Source of the DNA: Pseudomonadota bacterium | GTDB taxonomy: Bacteria; Pseudomonadota; Gammaproteobacteria; Burkholderiales; Burkholderiaceae_B | DNA length: 14,751 nt | Assembly (NCBI GenBank): GCA_021793095.1 | Contig: JAJYTK010000005.1 | Coordinates: 1 to 14,751 of the forward strand | Reading direction: 5' to 3' | Part shown: positions 1-6,411 of the stretch, one piece after another | Layout: every line of letters begins with the position of its first letter | Numbering within the stretch: position 1 is the stretch's first letter | Notes under the pieces: model-generated | Told to the model about the DNA's origin: nothing | Database searches by the model: none | The model's input: the letters and a program-made list of their open reading frames with translations, nothing else | Translations under genes and position numbers: made by a program

Positions 1-1
1 C

Positions 2-460
2 CAATTATTTTGGTTTTGGCCCGTCGCTGTGGTTTGCGTCGTGCTAGGGCCTATCTGGTATGCCCAAGTTTTACTACTGCTCGCCTTTCTGGCGATGGCC
101 TTAGGCCCTGCCGCTCGAGGGCGCTCTTTACAATGGGATCCTAACCAAGGAGTAGTGCGCAAACTACTTTTTGGCGCCGCTTGGCCTTGGTCGTGGCGCA
201 AAGGATACATCCGTTACTTTGGTTGGTGGTTTTGGGGCAGCACGCTCATCTTTGCAGGGGTGCATCTATATAATTTTAGTCTCCATAAGGTGCCTTATTT
301 TATTTGGCCTTTTTTGGTGGTACCGCAGTGCTTTACAGGGCTGGTTTTAGGCTGGTTGCGCGTGCGCCATGGCATCGGCGCCAGTATCCTATTGCATGCG
401 ATTTTTAACAGTGGCCCCTTGTTAGTGATTTTTTTCATTCTTAGCTTGTTATCGTCTTAG
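2..460 (+). CDS. CPBP (Abi/CAAX-protease-like) family membrane protein, 5' end missing
   Basis: The reading frame is open to the left edge, so the N-terminus is missing. A GTG at 29 is probably internal rather than the start. The visible part is strongly hydrophobic with several membrane segments. Numbering from that GTG, the C-terminal half carries two CPBP-family motifs: FxxxH as FAGVH (residues 75-79) and HxxxN as HAIFN (123-127), which in glutamic-type intramembrane proteases help form the active site. The first family motif, EExxxR, should lie about 35 residues before the FxxxH histidine. The matching place reads RKLLFGA (44-50), so the two glutamates appear to be replaced by Arg-Lys. 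It may therefore be a non-proteolytic member. Family assignment is fairly sure; substrate and role are unknown. The stop lies 24 bp before ychF. Confidence 0.7.
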   Translation, partial: QLFWFWPVAVVCVVLGPIWYAQVLLLLAFLAMALGPAARGRSLQWDPNQGVVRKLLFGAAWPWSWRKGYIRYFGWWFWGSTLIFAGVHLYNFSLHKVPYFIWPFLVVPQCFTGLVLGWLRVRHGIGASILLHAIFNSGPLLVIFFILSLLSS

Positions 461-484
461 TTAATTTTTGTATTCAGGAACACC

Positions 485-1576
485 ATGTCTCTTCAGTGTG
501 GCATCGTTGGTCTGCCCAACGTCGGAAAATCAACTCTTTTTAATGCCTTGACTCAAGCCGGAATCGAGGCGGAAAACTATCCCTTTTGTACCATCGAGCC
601 CAATGTGGGTATCGTCGAGGTGCCCGATCCCCGTTTGCCTCAGCTGGCCGAGATTGTTCAGCCTGAACGCACATTACCCGCCGTGGTCGAGTTCGTCGAT
701 ATTGCGGGTCTGGTGGCGGGGGCATCAGAGGGAGAGGGGTTAGGAAACCAGTTTTTAGCCAATATCCGTGAAACAGATGCCATTGTTCATGTGGTGCGTT
801 GTTTTGAGGATCCCAATGTCGTGCACGTCGCGGGTCAGGTGGATCCTATTGCTGATATTGAGGTCATTAATACCGAGTTGGCTTTGGCCGATTTGGCCAC
901 TGCGGATCGCGCCCTCGAGCGCAACCAACGTACGGCCCGCTCTGGGGACAAAGACGCCATACGCATGGTCCAAATTTTAGAGCGCATTGTGGCCACGCTG
1001 GCCGAGGGTCGGCCCATCCGCGCACTGTCCTTAGAGAAAAGTGAACAAGAGGCCATCCGTCAATACTGTTTTATTACGGCCAAACCCGTGATGTATGTGG
1101 CCAACGTCAATGAAGAGGGCTTTACAGACAACCCCTACCTCGAGCGCGTACAGCAATACGCAGCACAGGAAAATGCCCCTGTGGTGGCGATTTGTGCATC
1201 GGTAGAGGCCGAGATTTCGCAGCTCGACGAAGAAGACAAAGAAATCTTCCTTGAGGATATGGGCATGGATGAGCCGGGGCTGAATCGTGTGATTCGTGCG
1301 GCTTATGAACTGTTGGGCTTGCAGACGTATTTCACGGCCGGGGTTAAAGAGGTCCGTGCCTGGACTGTCCCCGTCGGTGCCAGTGCACCTCAGGCGGCTG
1401 GTGTGATTCATACTGATTTCGAACGTGGGTTCATTCGGGCACAAACCATCGCCTATGAGGATTTCATACAGCACAAAGGCGAGCAAGGCGCACGCGAGGC
1501 GGGCAAAATGCGTGCCGAAGGCAAGGACTACATCGTTCAGGATGGGGATGTGCTGAATTTTCTTTTTAATGTTTAG
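485..1576 (+). CDS. ychF: Redox-regulated ATPase / Obg-like GTPase-fold protein YchF
   Basis: This 363-residue protein has the full family length. The P-loop GLPNVGKS is at residues 9-16 and the Walker-B/G3 motif DIAG at 72-75. The G4 position reads NVNE (207-210) instead of NKxD, the change that makes YchF/OLA1 proteins prefer ATP over GTP. An alpha-helical insert follows the G domain's first half, and a C-terminal TGS domain spans about 278-361, ending FLFNV. Known family members bind the ribosome and affect oxidative-stress tolerance and start-codon choice; that role here is by homology. An AGGA ribosome-binding site at 476-479 sits 5 nt before the ATG. Transcription probably ends at the hairpin at 1661-1687, past a 21-bp tandem repeat. 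Identification is secure. Confidence 0.97.
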   Translation: MSLQCGIVGLPNVGKSTLFNALTQAGIEAENYPFCTIEPNVGIVEVPDPRLPQLAEIVQPERTLPAVVEFVDIAGLVAGASEGEGLGNQFLANIRETDAIVHVVRCFEDPNVVHVAGQVDPIADIEVINTELALADLATADRALERNQRTARSGDKDAIRMVQILERIVATLAEGRPIRALSLEKSEQEAIRQYCFITAKPVMYVANVNEEGFTDNPYLERVQQYAAQENAPVVAICASVEAEISQLDEEDKEIFLEDMGMDEPGLNRVIRAAYELLGLQTYFTAGVKEVRAWTVPVGASAPQAAGVIHTDFERGFIRAQTIAYEDFIQHKGEQGAREAGKMRAEGKDYIVQDGDVLNFLFNV

Positions 1577-1577
1577 G

Positions 1578-1661
1578 CACCTGCAGTTGTTAATCAAGTA
1601 GCTGCAGCTGTCAGTCAAGCCCCTGTAATTGTCAGTCAAGCACTTGTAGGTGTGATGACAA
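1578..1661. repeat. Four imperfect 21-bp tandem repeats just after ychF
   Basis: Four units of exactly 21 bp follow one another at 1578-1598, 1599-1619, 1620-1640 and 1641-1661, starting 1 bp after the ychF stop. The first three share the ending TCAAG, units 2 and 3 share GTCAGTCAAG, and units 1 and 2 share GCTGCAG-like or CCTGCAG cores. The fourth is the most diverged and runs into the terminator stem. Because 21 is a multiple of three, the ychF frame read past its stop would give a 7-residue repeat of the type APAVVNQ / VAAAVSQ / APVIVSQ. Confidence 0.8.
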
Positions 1662-1687
1662 AGCCTGGCGGTGTCCAGGCTTTTTTT
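1661..1687 (+). terminator. Intrinsic terminator after ychF
   Basis: AAGCCTGG (1661-1668) pairs perfectly with CCAGGCTT (1675-1682) around a 6-nt loop. It is followed by a T run, TTTTTTT at 1681-1687. Placed between ychF and the next gene on the same strand. Confidence 0.9.
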
Positions 1688-1710
1688 ATTCTATTTGTTA
1701 TATTTTAATA

Positions 1711-1716
1711 TATAAT
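1711..1716 (+). promoter_or_regulatory. Consensus -10 hexamer upstream of the carboxymuconolactone decarboxylase-like gene
   Basis: A perfect TATAAT at 1711-1716 lies in an AT-rich stretch between the ychF terminator and the ATG at 1767. This would give a leader of about 45 nt. No convincing -35 hexamer sits 16-18 bp upstream, so this is a weak call. Confidence 0.35.
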
Positions 1717-1766
1717 GATGTGATTAACCAACGAAAACACTGATCATTTTAAATATAGGACAAACA

Positions 1767-2123
1767 ATGCAGCCAGGATATTTCAAAGAATTAAATAAAA
1801 ATGTTTTTAGCCAGCTCCGTCAGTTTAAGCAAGGCCAACCCAAGGTGATGGACGCCTTTAATCAATTAGCTCAGGTCGCCTCAGCGGATGGTGTGCTAGA
1901 TAAGAAAACCAAGGAGATGATGGCATTGGGAATTGCCGTTGCCATCCGTTGTGATGATTGTATTGGTGTGCATGTGCAGTCTTTGGTCCGAATGGGGATG
2001 ACACGTGGCGAGCTAGAAGAGGTCTTGGCCACCGCTGTGTATATGGGAGGCGGTCCTTCGTTGATGTACTCCACCCATGCTTTGCAAGCTTTTGATGATT
2101 TCTCTGCAGCGTCCAAAGAGTAG
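1767..2123 (+). CDS. Carboxymuconolactone decarboxylase / AhpD-like small protein
   Basis: A 118-residue all-helical protein of the CMD/AhpD-like superfamily. The signature is around residues 50-69: E50, then CDDC with C62 and C65, then H69, matching the E...CxxC...H relay used by AhpD for thiol peroxidase-type chemistry. A GMTRGELEEVL helix follows at 77-87, and a glycine-rich MGGGPS turn is at 93-98. Stand-alone members of this family are mostly of unknown function; the CxxC suggests a redox or disulfide-reductase role rather than lactone decarboxylation. An AGGA at 1757-1760 lies 6 nt before the ATG. It has its own terminator (2171-2199) and therefore is probably monocistronic. Family is secure, function inferred. 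Confidence 0.88.
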   Translation: MQPGYFKELNKNVFSQLRQFKQGQPKVMDAFNQLAQVASADGVLDKKTKEMMALGIAVAIRCDDCIGVHVQSLVRMGMTRGELEEVLATAVYMGGGPSLMYSTHALQAFDDFSAASKE

Positions 2124-2125
2124 GT

Positions 2126-2148
2126 AATTATTTGATTCTCAAATAATT
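2126..2148. repeat. Perfect 10-bp inverted repeat overlapping a promoter-like -35 box
   Basis: AATTATTTGA (2126-2135) and TCAAATAATT (2139-2148) are exact reverse complements separated by TTC. The repeat covers the TTGATT hexamer at 2132-2137, a candidate -35 box, so it could be an operator for a dimeric regulator. It lacks a T run and is AT-rich, so it is less likely to be a terminator. Confidence 0.55.
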
Positions 2149-2159
2149 GACGATATAAT
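2132..2159 (+). promoter_or_regulatory. Candidate promoter TTGATT-16-TATAAT between the decarboxylase-like gene and serA
   Basis: TTGATT at 2132-2137 and TATAAT at 2154-2159 are separated by 16 bp, giving a predicted start near 2166. It is the best sigma-70-like match in this gap. It lies upstream of the terminator at 2171-2199, so any transcript would meet that hairpin within about 10 nt. Whether it serves serA is unclear. Confidence 0.4.
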
Positions 2160-2170
2160 TTGAACACAAC

Positions 2171-2199
2171 AAAGCCCAAGTGCTGGACTTGGGCTTTTT
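2171..2199 (+). terminator. Intrinsic terminator before serA
   Basis: AAAGCCCAAG (2171-2180) pairs perfectly over 10 bp with CTTGGGCTTT (2188-2197) around a 7-nt loop and ends in a T run. It most simply terminates the decarboxylase-like transcript. Confidence 0.9.
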
Positions 2200-2232
2200 A
2201 ATTAGGTGACTGCGATTTAAGGTAGGCCGCGC

Positions 2233-3438
2233 ATGACAAAGATTGTACTATTTGAAAATATTCACCCCAGTGCGAGCGAGGTATTCAACTCGGCGGGGTT
2301 TACTGATATTAAAACCTTTCCTTCGGCGTTGGTCGGCGATGAGCTGCTCAATGAGGTCAAGGATGCCACTGTGATTGGTATCCGCTCTCGGACCCAACTC
2401 GAGGAAAAGGTCCTTGAGCATGCCCAGGCTGCACGTGTGGTGGGCTGCTTTTGCATCGGCACCAACCAGGTAGATTTGGACTACGCCATGCAAAAAGGGG
2501 TGCCGGTATTTAATGCTCCCTTTTCTAATACGCGCTCAGTGGCCGAATTGGTGATTGCAGAGGCCATCCTGTTGCTGCGTCGTATTCCCGAGAAAAACAT
2601 GCGTGTGCATGCAGGCTTTTGGGATAAGACCGCTCAGGGCGCTTTCGAGGCGCGCGGTAAAACCTTGGGTATTATTGGTTACGGTAATATCGGCTCTCAG
2701 GTGGGCACATTGGCCGAGTCAATGGGCATGAGCGTGAGCTTTTATGATGTCGAGGCCAAGCTCCCCTTGGGCAATGCCAAATCTTGCGCATCACTTGCTC
2801 AGTTGCTGGCTGATTCTGATGTGGTCACCCTGCACGTTCCTGGAGGGGCTGAAACAGAAAATATCATCAACGAGCGCACCTTGGCCCAAATGAAAAAGGG
2901 CGCCATTGTGATTAACGCTTCGCGCGGTACTGTCGTCGACATTAATGCACTCGATGCCGCTCTAGAAAGTGGTCATATTTCTGGCGCTGCGCTAGACGTA
3001 TTTCCCGTTGAGCCCAAGAGCGTCGAGGAGCCCCTCGATAGCCCCCTAAAGGGTAAAGACAATGTCATTCTTACCCCACACATTGGGGGCAGCACCCAAG
3101 AGTCCCAAGAAAACATTGGCCGCGAGGTGGCAGAGAAAATAGTTTCGTATTTGCAAAATGGTGCGACCAAGAGCGCGGTAAATTTCCCCGAGATTTCCTA
3201 TTTGCCGAGCACGGGCACCCAGCGTATTATCCATGTCCACAAAAACGTGCCTGGGACAATGGCTGGGTTGAGTAATGTATTGGCCGAACACGGTTTCAAT
3301 ATTTCTGGCCAGCAACTACAGACGCGCTCTGAGTTTGGTTATGCGATGACCGACGTCGATAAGCCCATCACCGAGCCTGTGCTCAAGGCCCTACGCGCCT
3401 TGCCCGGCACATTGCGTTGCGAGACCTTGCCACTCTAA
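2233..3438 (+). CDS. serA: D-3-phosphoglycerate dehydrogenase
   Basis: Catalyses the first step of serine synthesis, NAD-dependent oxidation of 3-phosphoglycerate to 3-phosphohydroxypyruvate. The 401 residues match the E. coli type (about 410). The Rossmann motif GYGNIG is at 149-154 with the NAD-ribose acidic residue D172. The catalytic triad is R231 (in NASRGT), E260 (in VFPVEP) and H283 (in PHIGGS). A C-terminal ACT domain covers about 332-401. Its HKNVPG segment (H336, N338) and N356 correspond to residues that bind the feedback inhibitor L-serine in E. coli, so serine inhibition is probably retained. An AAGG-rich stretch (2219-2222) precedes the ATG. The gene stands alone between two terminators. 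Identification is secure. Confidence 0.96.
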   Translation: MTKIVLFENIHPSASEVFNSAGFTDIKTFPSALVGDELLNEVKDATVIGIRSRTQLEEKVLEHAQAARVVGCFCIGTNQVDLDYAMQKGVPVFNAPFSNTRSVAELVIAEAILLLRRIPEKNMRVHAGFWDKTAQGAFEARGKTLGIIGYGNIGSQVGTLAESMGMSVSFYDVEAKLPLGNAKSCASLAQLLADSDVVTLHVPGGAETENIINERTLAQMKKGAIVINASRGTVVDINALDAALESGHISGAALDVFPVEPKSVEEPLDSPLKGKDNVILTPHIGGSTQESQENIGREVAEKIVSYLQNGATKSAVNFPEISYLPSTGTQRIIHVHKNVPGTMAGLSNVLAEHGFNISGQQLQTRSEFGYAMTDVDKPITEPVLKALRALPGTLRCETLPL

Positions 3439-3500
3439 GCACAGTGGCGAGACGCCAGCACACCCAGCTGCGCTGACAGAGTGTGCGGTGTCATCCAATT

Positions 3501-3538
3501 AAAAAGGGTGCCCTAGAATACTGGGGCACCCTTTTTTG
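3501..3538. terminator. Bidirectional terminator between serA and the truncated haemoglobin gene
   Basis: A 13-bp perfect stem (3501-3513 with 3524-3536; core AGGGTGCCC/GGGCACCCT) encloses a 10-nt loop. It has T runs on both strands because each arm starts or ends in A/T tracts. It can stop serA transcripts from the left and the convergent haemoglobin transcripts from the right. Confidence 0.92.
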
Positions 3539-3555
3539 TTGCGCACACCCTCAGA

Positions 3556-3984
3556 CTAATTTAAATCTGGTACGGGGCGCGGTTGGTAATCAAGCTCCGT
3601 CACAGGATCCTCTGGATGTTGAGAAAACTGATACCCCATCCACAGACTACGTGCAATGCGCTGCGCAAACATCCAAGCTTGGGTGCCCAGGTCTTGTGGC
3701 ATTTGCTTGCACGTTTCGCGAAAGAGGTCTAGCCATTGGTGAAAGAGATCCGCAGAGAGCTCAGGTAGGGCAGCATGCTTACCCATGGGAGAGCCTTTAA
3801 AGCGGCCTGTTCTCAATAAAATTGATGACCAGAAATCTACCATGGTGGCCAAATGATCATCCCAATCGACCACATGGGCATTAAATATAGGGCCGAGATT
3901 AGGGTGTTTGCGGATTTGGTCATAAAAATGATGCACCATTGTGGTGATATCATCTTCGGTAAAATTGCTCTGCTCTGTGCTCAT
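3556..3984 (-). CDS. Group III truncated haemoglobin
   Basis: A 142-residue globin of the trHb3 class, comparable to Campylobacter jejuni Ctb. Matching residues are Tyr B10 at Y21 (in HHFYDQIR), His E7 at H44 (DWDDH), the proximal haem-ligating His F8 at H70 (GKHAALP) and Trp G8 at W84 (QWLDLF). The motif GPIFNAH (31-37) and the segment DFWSSILLRTG also fit the class. A polar, Pro-rich extension of about 20 residues ends the protein. The family binds oxygen, NO or related ligands in a peroxidase-like pocket and is often linked to microaerobic or nitrosative conditions; the exact role here is inferred. Only a weak GGA-type ribosome-binding site precedes the ATG. It converges on serA across a shared terminator. 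Confidence 0.93.
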   Translation of the reverse strand: MSTEQSNFTEDDITTMVHHFYDQIRKHPNLGPIFNAHVVDWDDHLATMVDFWSSILLRTGRFKGSPMGKHAALPELSADLFHQWLDLFRETCKQMPQDLGTQAWMFAQRIARSLWMGYQFSQHPEDPVTELDYQPRPVPDLN

Positions 3985-4054
3985 AGTATCGTTCCAGCGT
4001 TTAGTGCTTGAGGGCTCACTCGTGGATAAGTATGAATAAATAAAAAACTGGGCT

Positions 4055-4082
4055 TTTACCCCTTACGAGCCCCGAGTATAAT
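4055..4082 (+). promoter_or_regulatory. Candidate promoter for the DUF442 gene
   Basis: TTTACC (4055-4060) and a consensus TATAAT (4077-4082) are separated by 16 bp, giving a predicted start near 4089. It faces the phosphatase-like gene and lies in the gap shared with the divergent haemoglobin gene. Confidence 0.5.
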
Positions 4083-4168
4083 TAGTTTAGGACTTAAATA
4101 GCGATAAAATGCCCTGAAAGTTCATGGGTATTTATCCCCAATGTGCTCTACTTTTTAGGCAGTACGAT

Positions 4169-4528
4169 ATGAAAATGGAATTTTACCCCCTGAGTGATGA
4201 GCTCGCCGTGGCGGGCCAATTACGGGCACAAGACATGGCCCAGGTCGCCCAAGCGGGTTTCAAAAGTGTGGTGATTAATCGCCCAGACCAAGAGGAGGGC
4301 CCCTGGCAGCCATCATCCAAGGAGGTTATAGAGGCCGCCCAAGCCGCAGGGATGCAGGCTGTTTATCAGCCCGTCGTCAGCGGCCACCTCACACTCGAGG
4401 ATGCCGAAACTTTTCTAGATTTGCTCAATACACTGCCCAAGCCAATTTTGGCCTACTGCCGTAGCGGCGGTCGCTGCACGAGCTTATTTCATGCGGCTCA
4501 GACGCTGCAAGATCGCGATGAGCCTTGA
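4169..4528 (+). CDS. DUF442 / TIGR01244-type protein (beta-lactamase hydrolase-like phosphatase domain)
   Basis: A small single-domain protein with the fold of dual-specificity phosphatases. Starting from the ATG at 4169 (119 residues) it opens MKMEFYPLSDELAVAGQL, the normal family beginning, with TAGG about 9 nt upstream. An upstream in-frame ATG at 4124 would add 15 residues that do not look conserved. The nucleophile loop reads YCRSGGRC: Cys97 and Arg102 in this numbering form the CxxxxR anion-binding loop, with an additional Cys directly after the Arg. The INRPDQE segment near residue 36 is also typical. In some bacteria this domain is fused to or encoded beside a sulfur dioxygenase (Blh) in sulfide detoxification; no such partner is visible here. 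Family good, substrate unknown. Confidence 0.82.
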   Translation: MKMEFYPLSDELAVAGQLRAQDMAQVAQAGFKSVVINRPDQEEGPWQPSSKEVIEAAQAAGMQAVYQPVVSGHLTLEDAETFLDLLNTLPKPILAYCRSGGRCTSLFHAAQTLQDRDEP

Positions 4529-4581
4529 GCGCGGTAGAGGCGCCCTATGGCAACCGCTGTGCGCAATTCATCATGCCTGGC

Positions 4582-4667
4582 ACAGTACATGCCTAAAACA
4601 GCGCGTGCCTAACACAGCACATGCCTAACATAGCACATGCCTAACACAGCACATGCCTAACACAGCA
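4582..4667. repeat. 16-bp direct repeat, five tandem copies plus a partial sixth
   Basis: The units lie at 4582-4597, 4598-4613, 4614-4629, 4630-4645 and 4646-4661, with six bases of a sixth to 4667. The consensus is ACAGCACATGCCTAAC; units 3 and 5 are identical and the others differ at one to three positions. A degenerate relic (CATGCCTGG) lies just before. The units abut with no spacers. A 16-bp period does not preserve a reading frame, so the array is non-coding. Confidence 0.9.
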
Positions 4668-4743
4668 AGGTGCATTGATATTTCTTAAAAAAGATTGATC
4701 AGGCACAAACCTTGGGCAGATTAAGTTTTTATTGTTAAAGCTT

Positions 4744-4785
4744 TTGATTACAATGAAATTAGACGTATGGGACGGATACTACAAT
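4744..4785 (+). promoter_or_regulatory. Candidate FNR/Anr-activated promoter of the universal stress protein gene
   Basis: TTGAT-TACA-ATGAA at 4744-4757 matches the FNR/Anr consensus TTGAT-N4-ATCAA at 9 of 10 defined positions. A -10 hexamer TACAAT lies at 4780-4785. The predicted start at about 4792 puts the centre of the box (4750.5) 41.5 bp upstream, the classic class II FNR position. TTGATT within the box could also act as a -35-like element, though not with standard spacing to this -10. Oxygen-responsive control is therefore a reasonable inference. Confidence 0.55.
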
Positions 4786-4856
4786 GAGCACATCATCTGA
4801 TGTCATCGTACCTGTACACCTGTACGGCCTATTGTGTACTCATCTTGGGGACATTT

Positions 4857-5327
4857 ATGTTTAAAAAAATACTGATTCCAACCGACGGTTCCAAACTTTC
4901 TGCTCAGGCGGCTAATAAAGGGGTGAGCTTCGCCCGCCAGATCGGCGCAGAGATTGTCGCCCTGCACGTCACCCAACCCTTTGCAGCGACAGTAGGCTTT
5001 GATGGCATGGCCGCTGCTTATGCGATTACTGACGAGGATTACGAGCGTACCGCTCGCGAGCAGGCCAATAAATACCTGCGCACTGTCCTCGACAGGGCCG
5101 AAACGGCAGGGGTGCCAGCGACATCGCGCAGCATGTCTAATTTTAATGTGGCTGATGGGGTGGTGCAGGCAGCCAAAGAAGAGGGCTGCGATTTAATTTT
5201 TATCGGCAGTCATGGCCGCAGCGGTCTCTCGCGTTTACTGTTGGGTAGTGTCACCATCAAAGTACTCAACATCGCTCCATGTGCTGTATTGGTCTACCGC
5301 GTCAAGGAGCCCGCCGACAAACTCTAG
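4857..5327 (+). CDS. Universal stress protein (UspA family)
   Basis: Single Usp domain of 156 residues starting MFKKILIPTDGS. I chose the ATG at 4857 because GGGGA (4847-4851) sits 5 nt upstream and the typical Usp N-terminus begins here; an upstream ATG at 4800 would add 19 unrelated residues. The first beta strand ends in the conserved D10. The C-terminal ATP-binding signature GxxGx9G(S/T) is present as GSHGRSGLSRLLLGS (117-131), so it belongs to the nucleotide-binding subgroup. A MxxxMAAAYAI stretch lies in the central loop. Usp proteins act in the cytoplasm in survival of starvation, oxygen limitation and other stresses. The FNR-like promoter and nearby haemoglobin and fdhD genes support a low-oxygen role, which is inference. 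Confidence 0.92.
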   Translation: MFKKILIPTDGSKLSAQAANKGVSFARQIGAEIVALHVTQPFAATVGFDGMAAAYAITDEDYERTAREQANKYLRTVLDRAETAGVPATSRSMSNFNVADGVVQAAKEEGCDLIFIGSHGRSGLSRLLLGSVTIKVLNIAPCAVLVYRVKEPADKL

Positions 5328-5357
5328 GCGGTATCTCTAAAAAATAGTCAGCACTTT

Positions 5358-5401
5358 AAAAAGACCCCAAAACTGCTCATTTCATGTGTTGGGGTCTTTT
5401 T
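5358..5401. terminator. Bidirectional terminator between the stress-protein gene and fdhD
   Basis: AAAAAGACCCCAA (5358-5370) pairs perfectly over 13 bp with TTGGGGTCTTTTT (5389-5401) around an 18-nt loop. T runs are present on both strands, so it can end transcription from the stress gene and from the convergent fdhD. Confidence 0.92.
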
Positions 5402-5405
5402 GTTT

Positions 5406-6290
5406 CTATGCAGAGGTGGGCGTCGCATAGTCAATGTGCGCGTCGCCATGATAGATATTAAATTTTTCACCGCGTGCAAACCCCACCAAAATCAGGTGGT
5501 GCGCGCGCGCGACCCTGACCGCCATGCTGGTGGGCGCAGAGACCGCGACCAGGGCAGGTATCTGGGCTTGGATGGTTTTTTGTACCATCTCATAGCTGGC
5601 ACGGCTAGAGACGACGGCAAAGCCCTGTGCCGCCTCTCGCTCCTCGCGCAGTAGGGCACCGATGAGTTTATCGAGGGCGTTGTGGCGGCCAACGTCCTCG
5701 CGCACGAGCTGGATGTGTCCATCAAAATCAGCCCACCCGGCGGCATGGGTGGCCCCGGTTTGTTGACGCAGGGGCTGCAGCTGGGCCAATGTCTGCAGGG
5801 CATGCTCTATCGCACTACTGCGCAGGCGCGGTGCAGGGGTTGGCAACGGTTGTAAGCGATGGTCCAAGGCCTCGAGCGACTCGATACCGCACAACCCACA
5901 CCCCGTTTGTCCGGTCATGCGACGTCGGCGCAGCCTGAGCTGTTGCATGCATGCCGAGGCGATGGTGATATCCAGCACATAGCCTTGGGGGGTGTGGTGG
6001 ACCTCGCAATCATAGATATCGGCGGGTTGGCGAATAATGCCCTCTGTGTACGAGAACCCATAGGCTAAATCAATTAGATTCATCCCCGAGGCGAGCATCA
6101 CCACATGACTGGTGCCGTTGTATTGCAAGGCGACCGGGACCTCGCTGGCCAGTATATCGGCCTGCTCGGTAGGACGGTCTGTGCCTGGTCGGTACTGCAC
6201 CACCGCACAAGACTCGATGGCCGCATCGAGTGCATCGGCAGTGGCCAAATGAGGGGCAGACGGGCGCTGTGAGGTATCGGTATGCGACAT
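5406..6290 (-). CDS. fdhD: Formate dehydrogenase accessory sulfurtransferase FdhD
   Basis: FdhD moves sulfur from a cysteine desulfurase (IscS in E. coli) to the molybdenum cofactor, which formate dehydrogenase needs for activity. The 294-residue protein has the key CxxC as CGLC (C131, C134), equivalent to C121/C124 in E. coli. It also shows the family blocks LASGMNLIDLAYGFSYTEGI (67-86), VREDVGRHNALDKLIG (196-211), VVSSRASYEMVQK (226-238) and the C-terminal GFARGEKFNIYHG (270-282). The first 25 residues are polar and variable. It is transcribed away from moaA, sharing an intergenic region with it. No formate dehydrogenase genes are in this window, so the client enzyme must be encoded elsewhere. 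Identification is secure. Confidence 0.96.
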   Translation of the reverse strand: MSHTDTSQRPSAPHLATADALDAAIESCAVVQYRPGTDRPTEQADILASEVPVALQYNGTSHVVMLASGMNLIDLAYGFSYTEGIIRQPADIYDCEVHHTPQGYVLDITIASACMQQLRLRRRRMTGQTGCGLCGIESLEALDHRLQPLPTPAPRLRSSAIEHALQTLAQLQPLRQQTGATHAAGWADFDGHIQLVREDVGRHNALDKLIGALLREEREAAQGFAVVSSRASYEMVQKTIQAQIPALVAVSAPTSMAVRVARAHHLILVGFARGEKFNIYHGDAHIDYATPTSA

Positions 6291-6334
6291 CTGTGGGTCT
6301 CTCTAGTTAGTAAAGGACAGGTGTACGAATGTCT

Positions 6335-6364
6335 ATTGTAATGGGAAAGAAAAGTCTGTGTGAA
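6335..6364 (-). promoter_or_regulatory. Candidate fdhD promoter
   Basis: On the reverse strand TTCACA (6364-6359) and TACAAT (6340-6335) are separated by 18 bp, each matching consensus at five of six positions. The predicted start near 6328 leaves a leader of roughly 37 nt before the fdhD ATG at 6290. Confidence 0.5.
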
Positions 6365-6411
6365 ATCGGCAAAACCTAAGGGTAGGGCAGGTATTTAGGG
6401 GCTTAGGGCGA

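Larger units (their letters stand above)
4529..4856. other. 328-bp gap holding a tandem repeat and a stress-gene promoter
   Basis: No convincing gene is present. The left half holds the 16-bp tandem repeat (4582-4667). The right half is AT-rich and contains the FNR-like box, a -10 hexamer and the leader of the universal stress protein gene. A 26-codon open frame (4784-4864) overlaps the stress-protein start but begins upstream of the predicted transcription start. I see no clear hairpin terminator for the DUF442 gene. Confidence 0.6.

Noticed and set aside
1031..1639. 202-residue open frame on the reverse strand across ychF
   Set aside because: It lies antisense to a fully conserved gene and resembles no known family.
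3483..3800. 105-residue forward open frame across the haemoglobin gene
   Set aside because: It runs through the bidirectional terminator and is antisense to a well-conserved globin.
4124..4168. Upstream ATG adding 15 residues to the DUF442 protein
   Set aside because: The added residues do not resemble the family N-terminus, whereas the ATG at 4169 gives the usual beginning.
4582..4667. Repeat array that could be taken for a CRISPR
   Set aside because: The units are 16 bp and abut directly, with no unique spacers and no cas genes nearby.
4784..4864. 26-codon open frame overlapping the start of the stress-protein gene, possibly a leader peptide
   Set aside because: Its ATG overlaps the predicted -10 hexamer, so it would lie outside the transcript, and the stress gene has its own strong ribosome-binding site.
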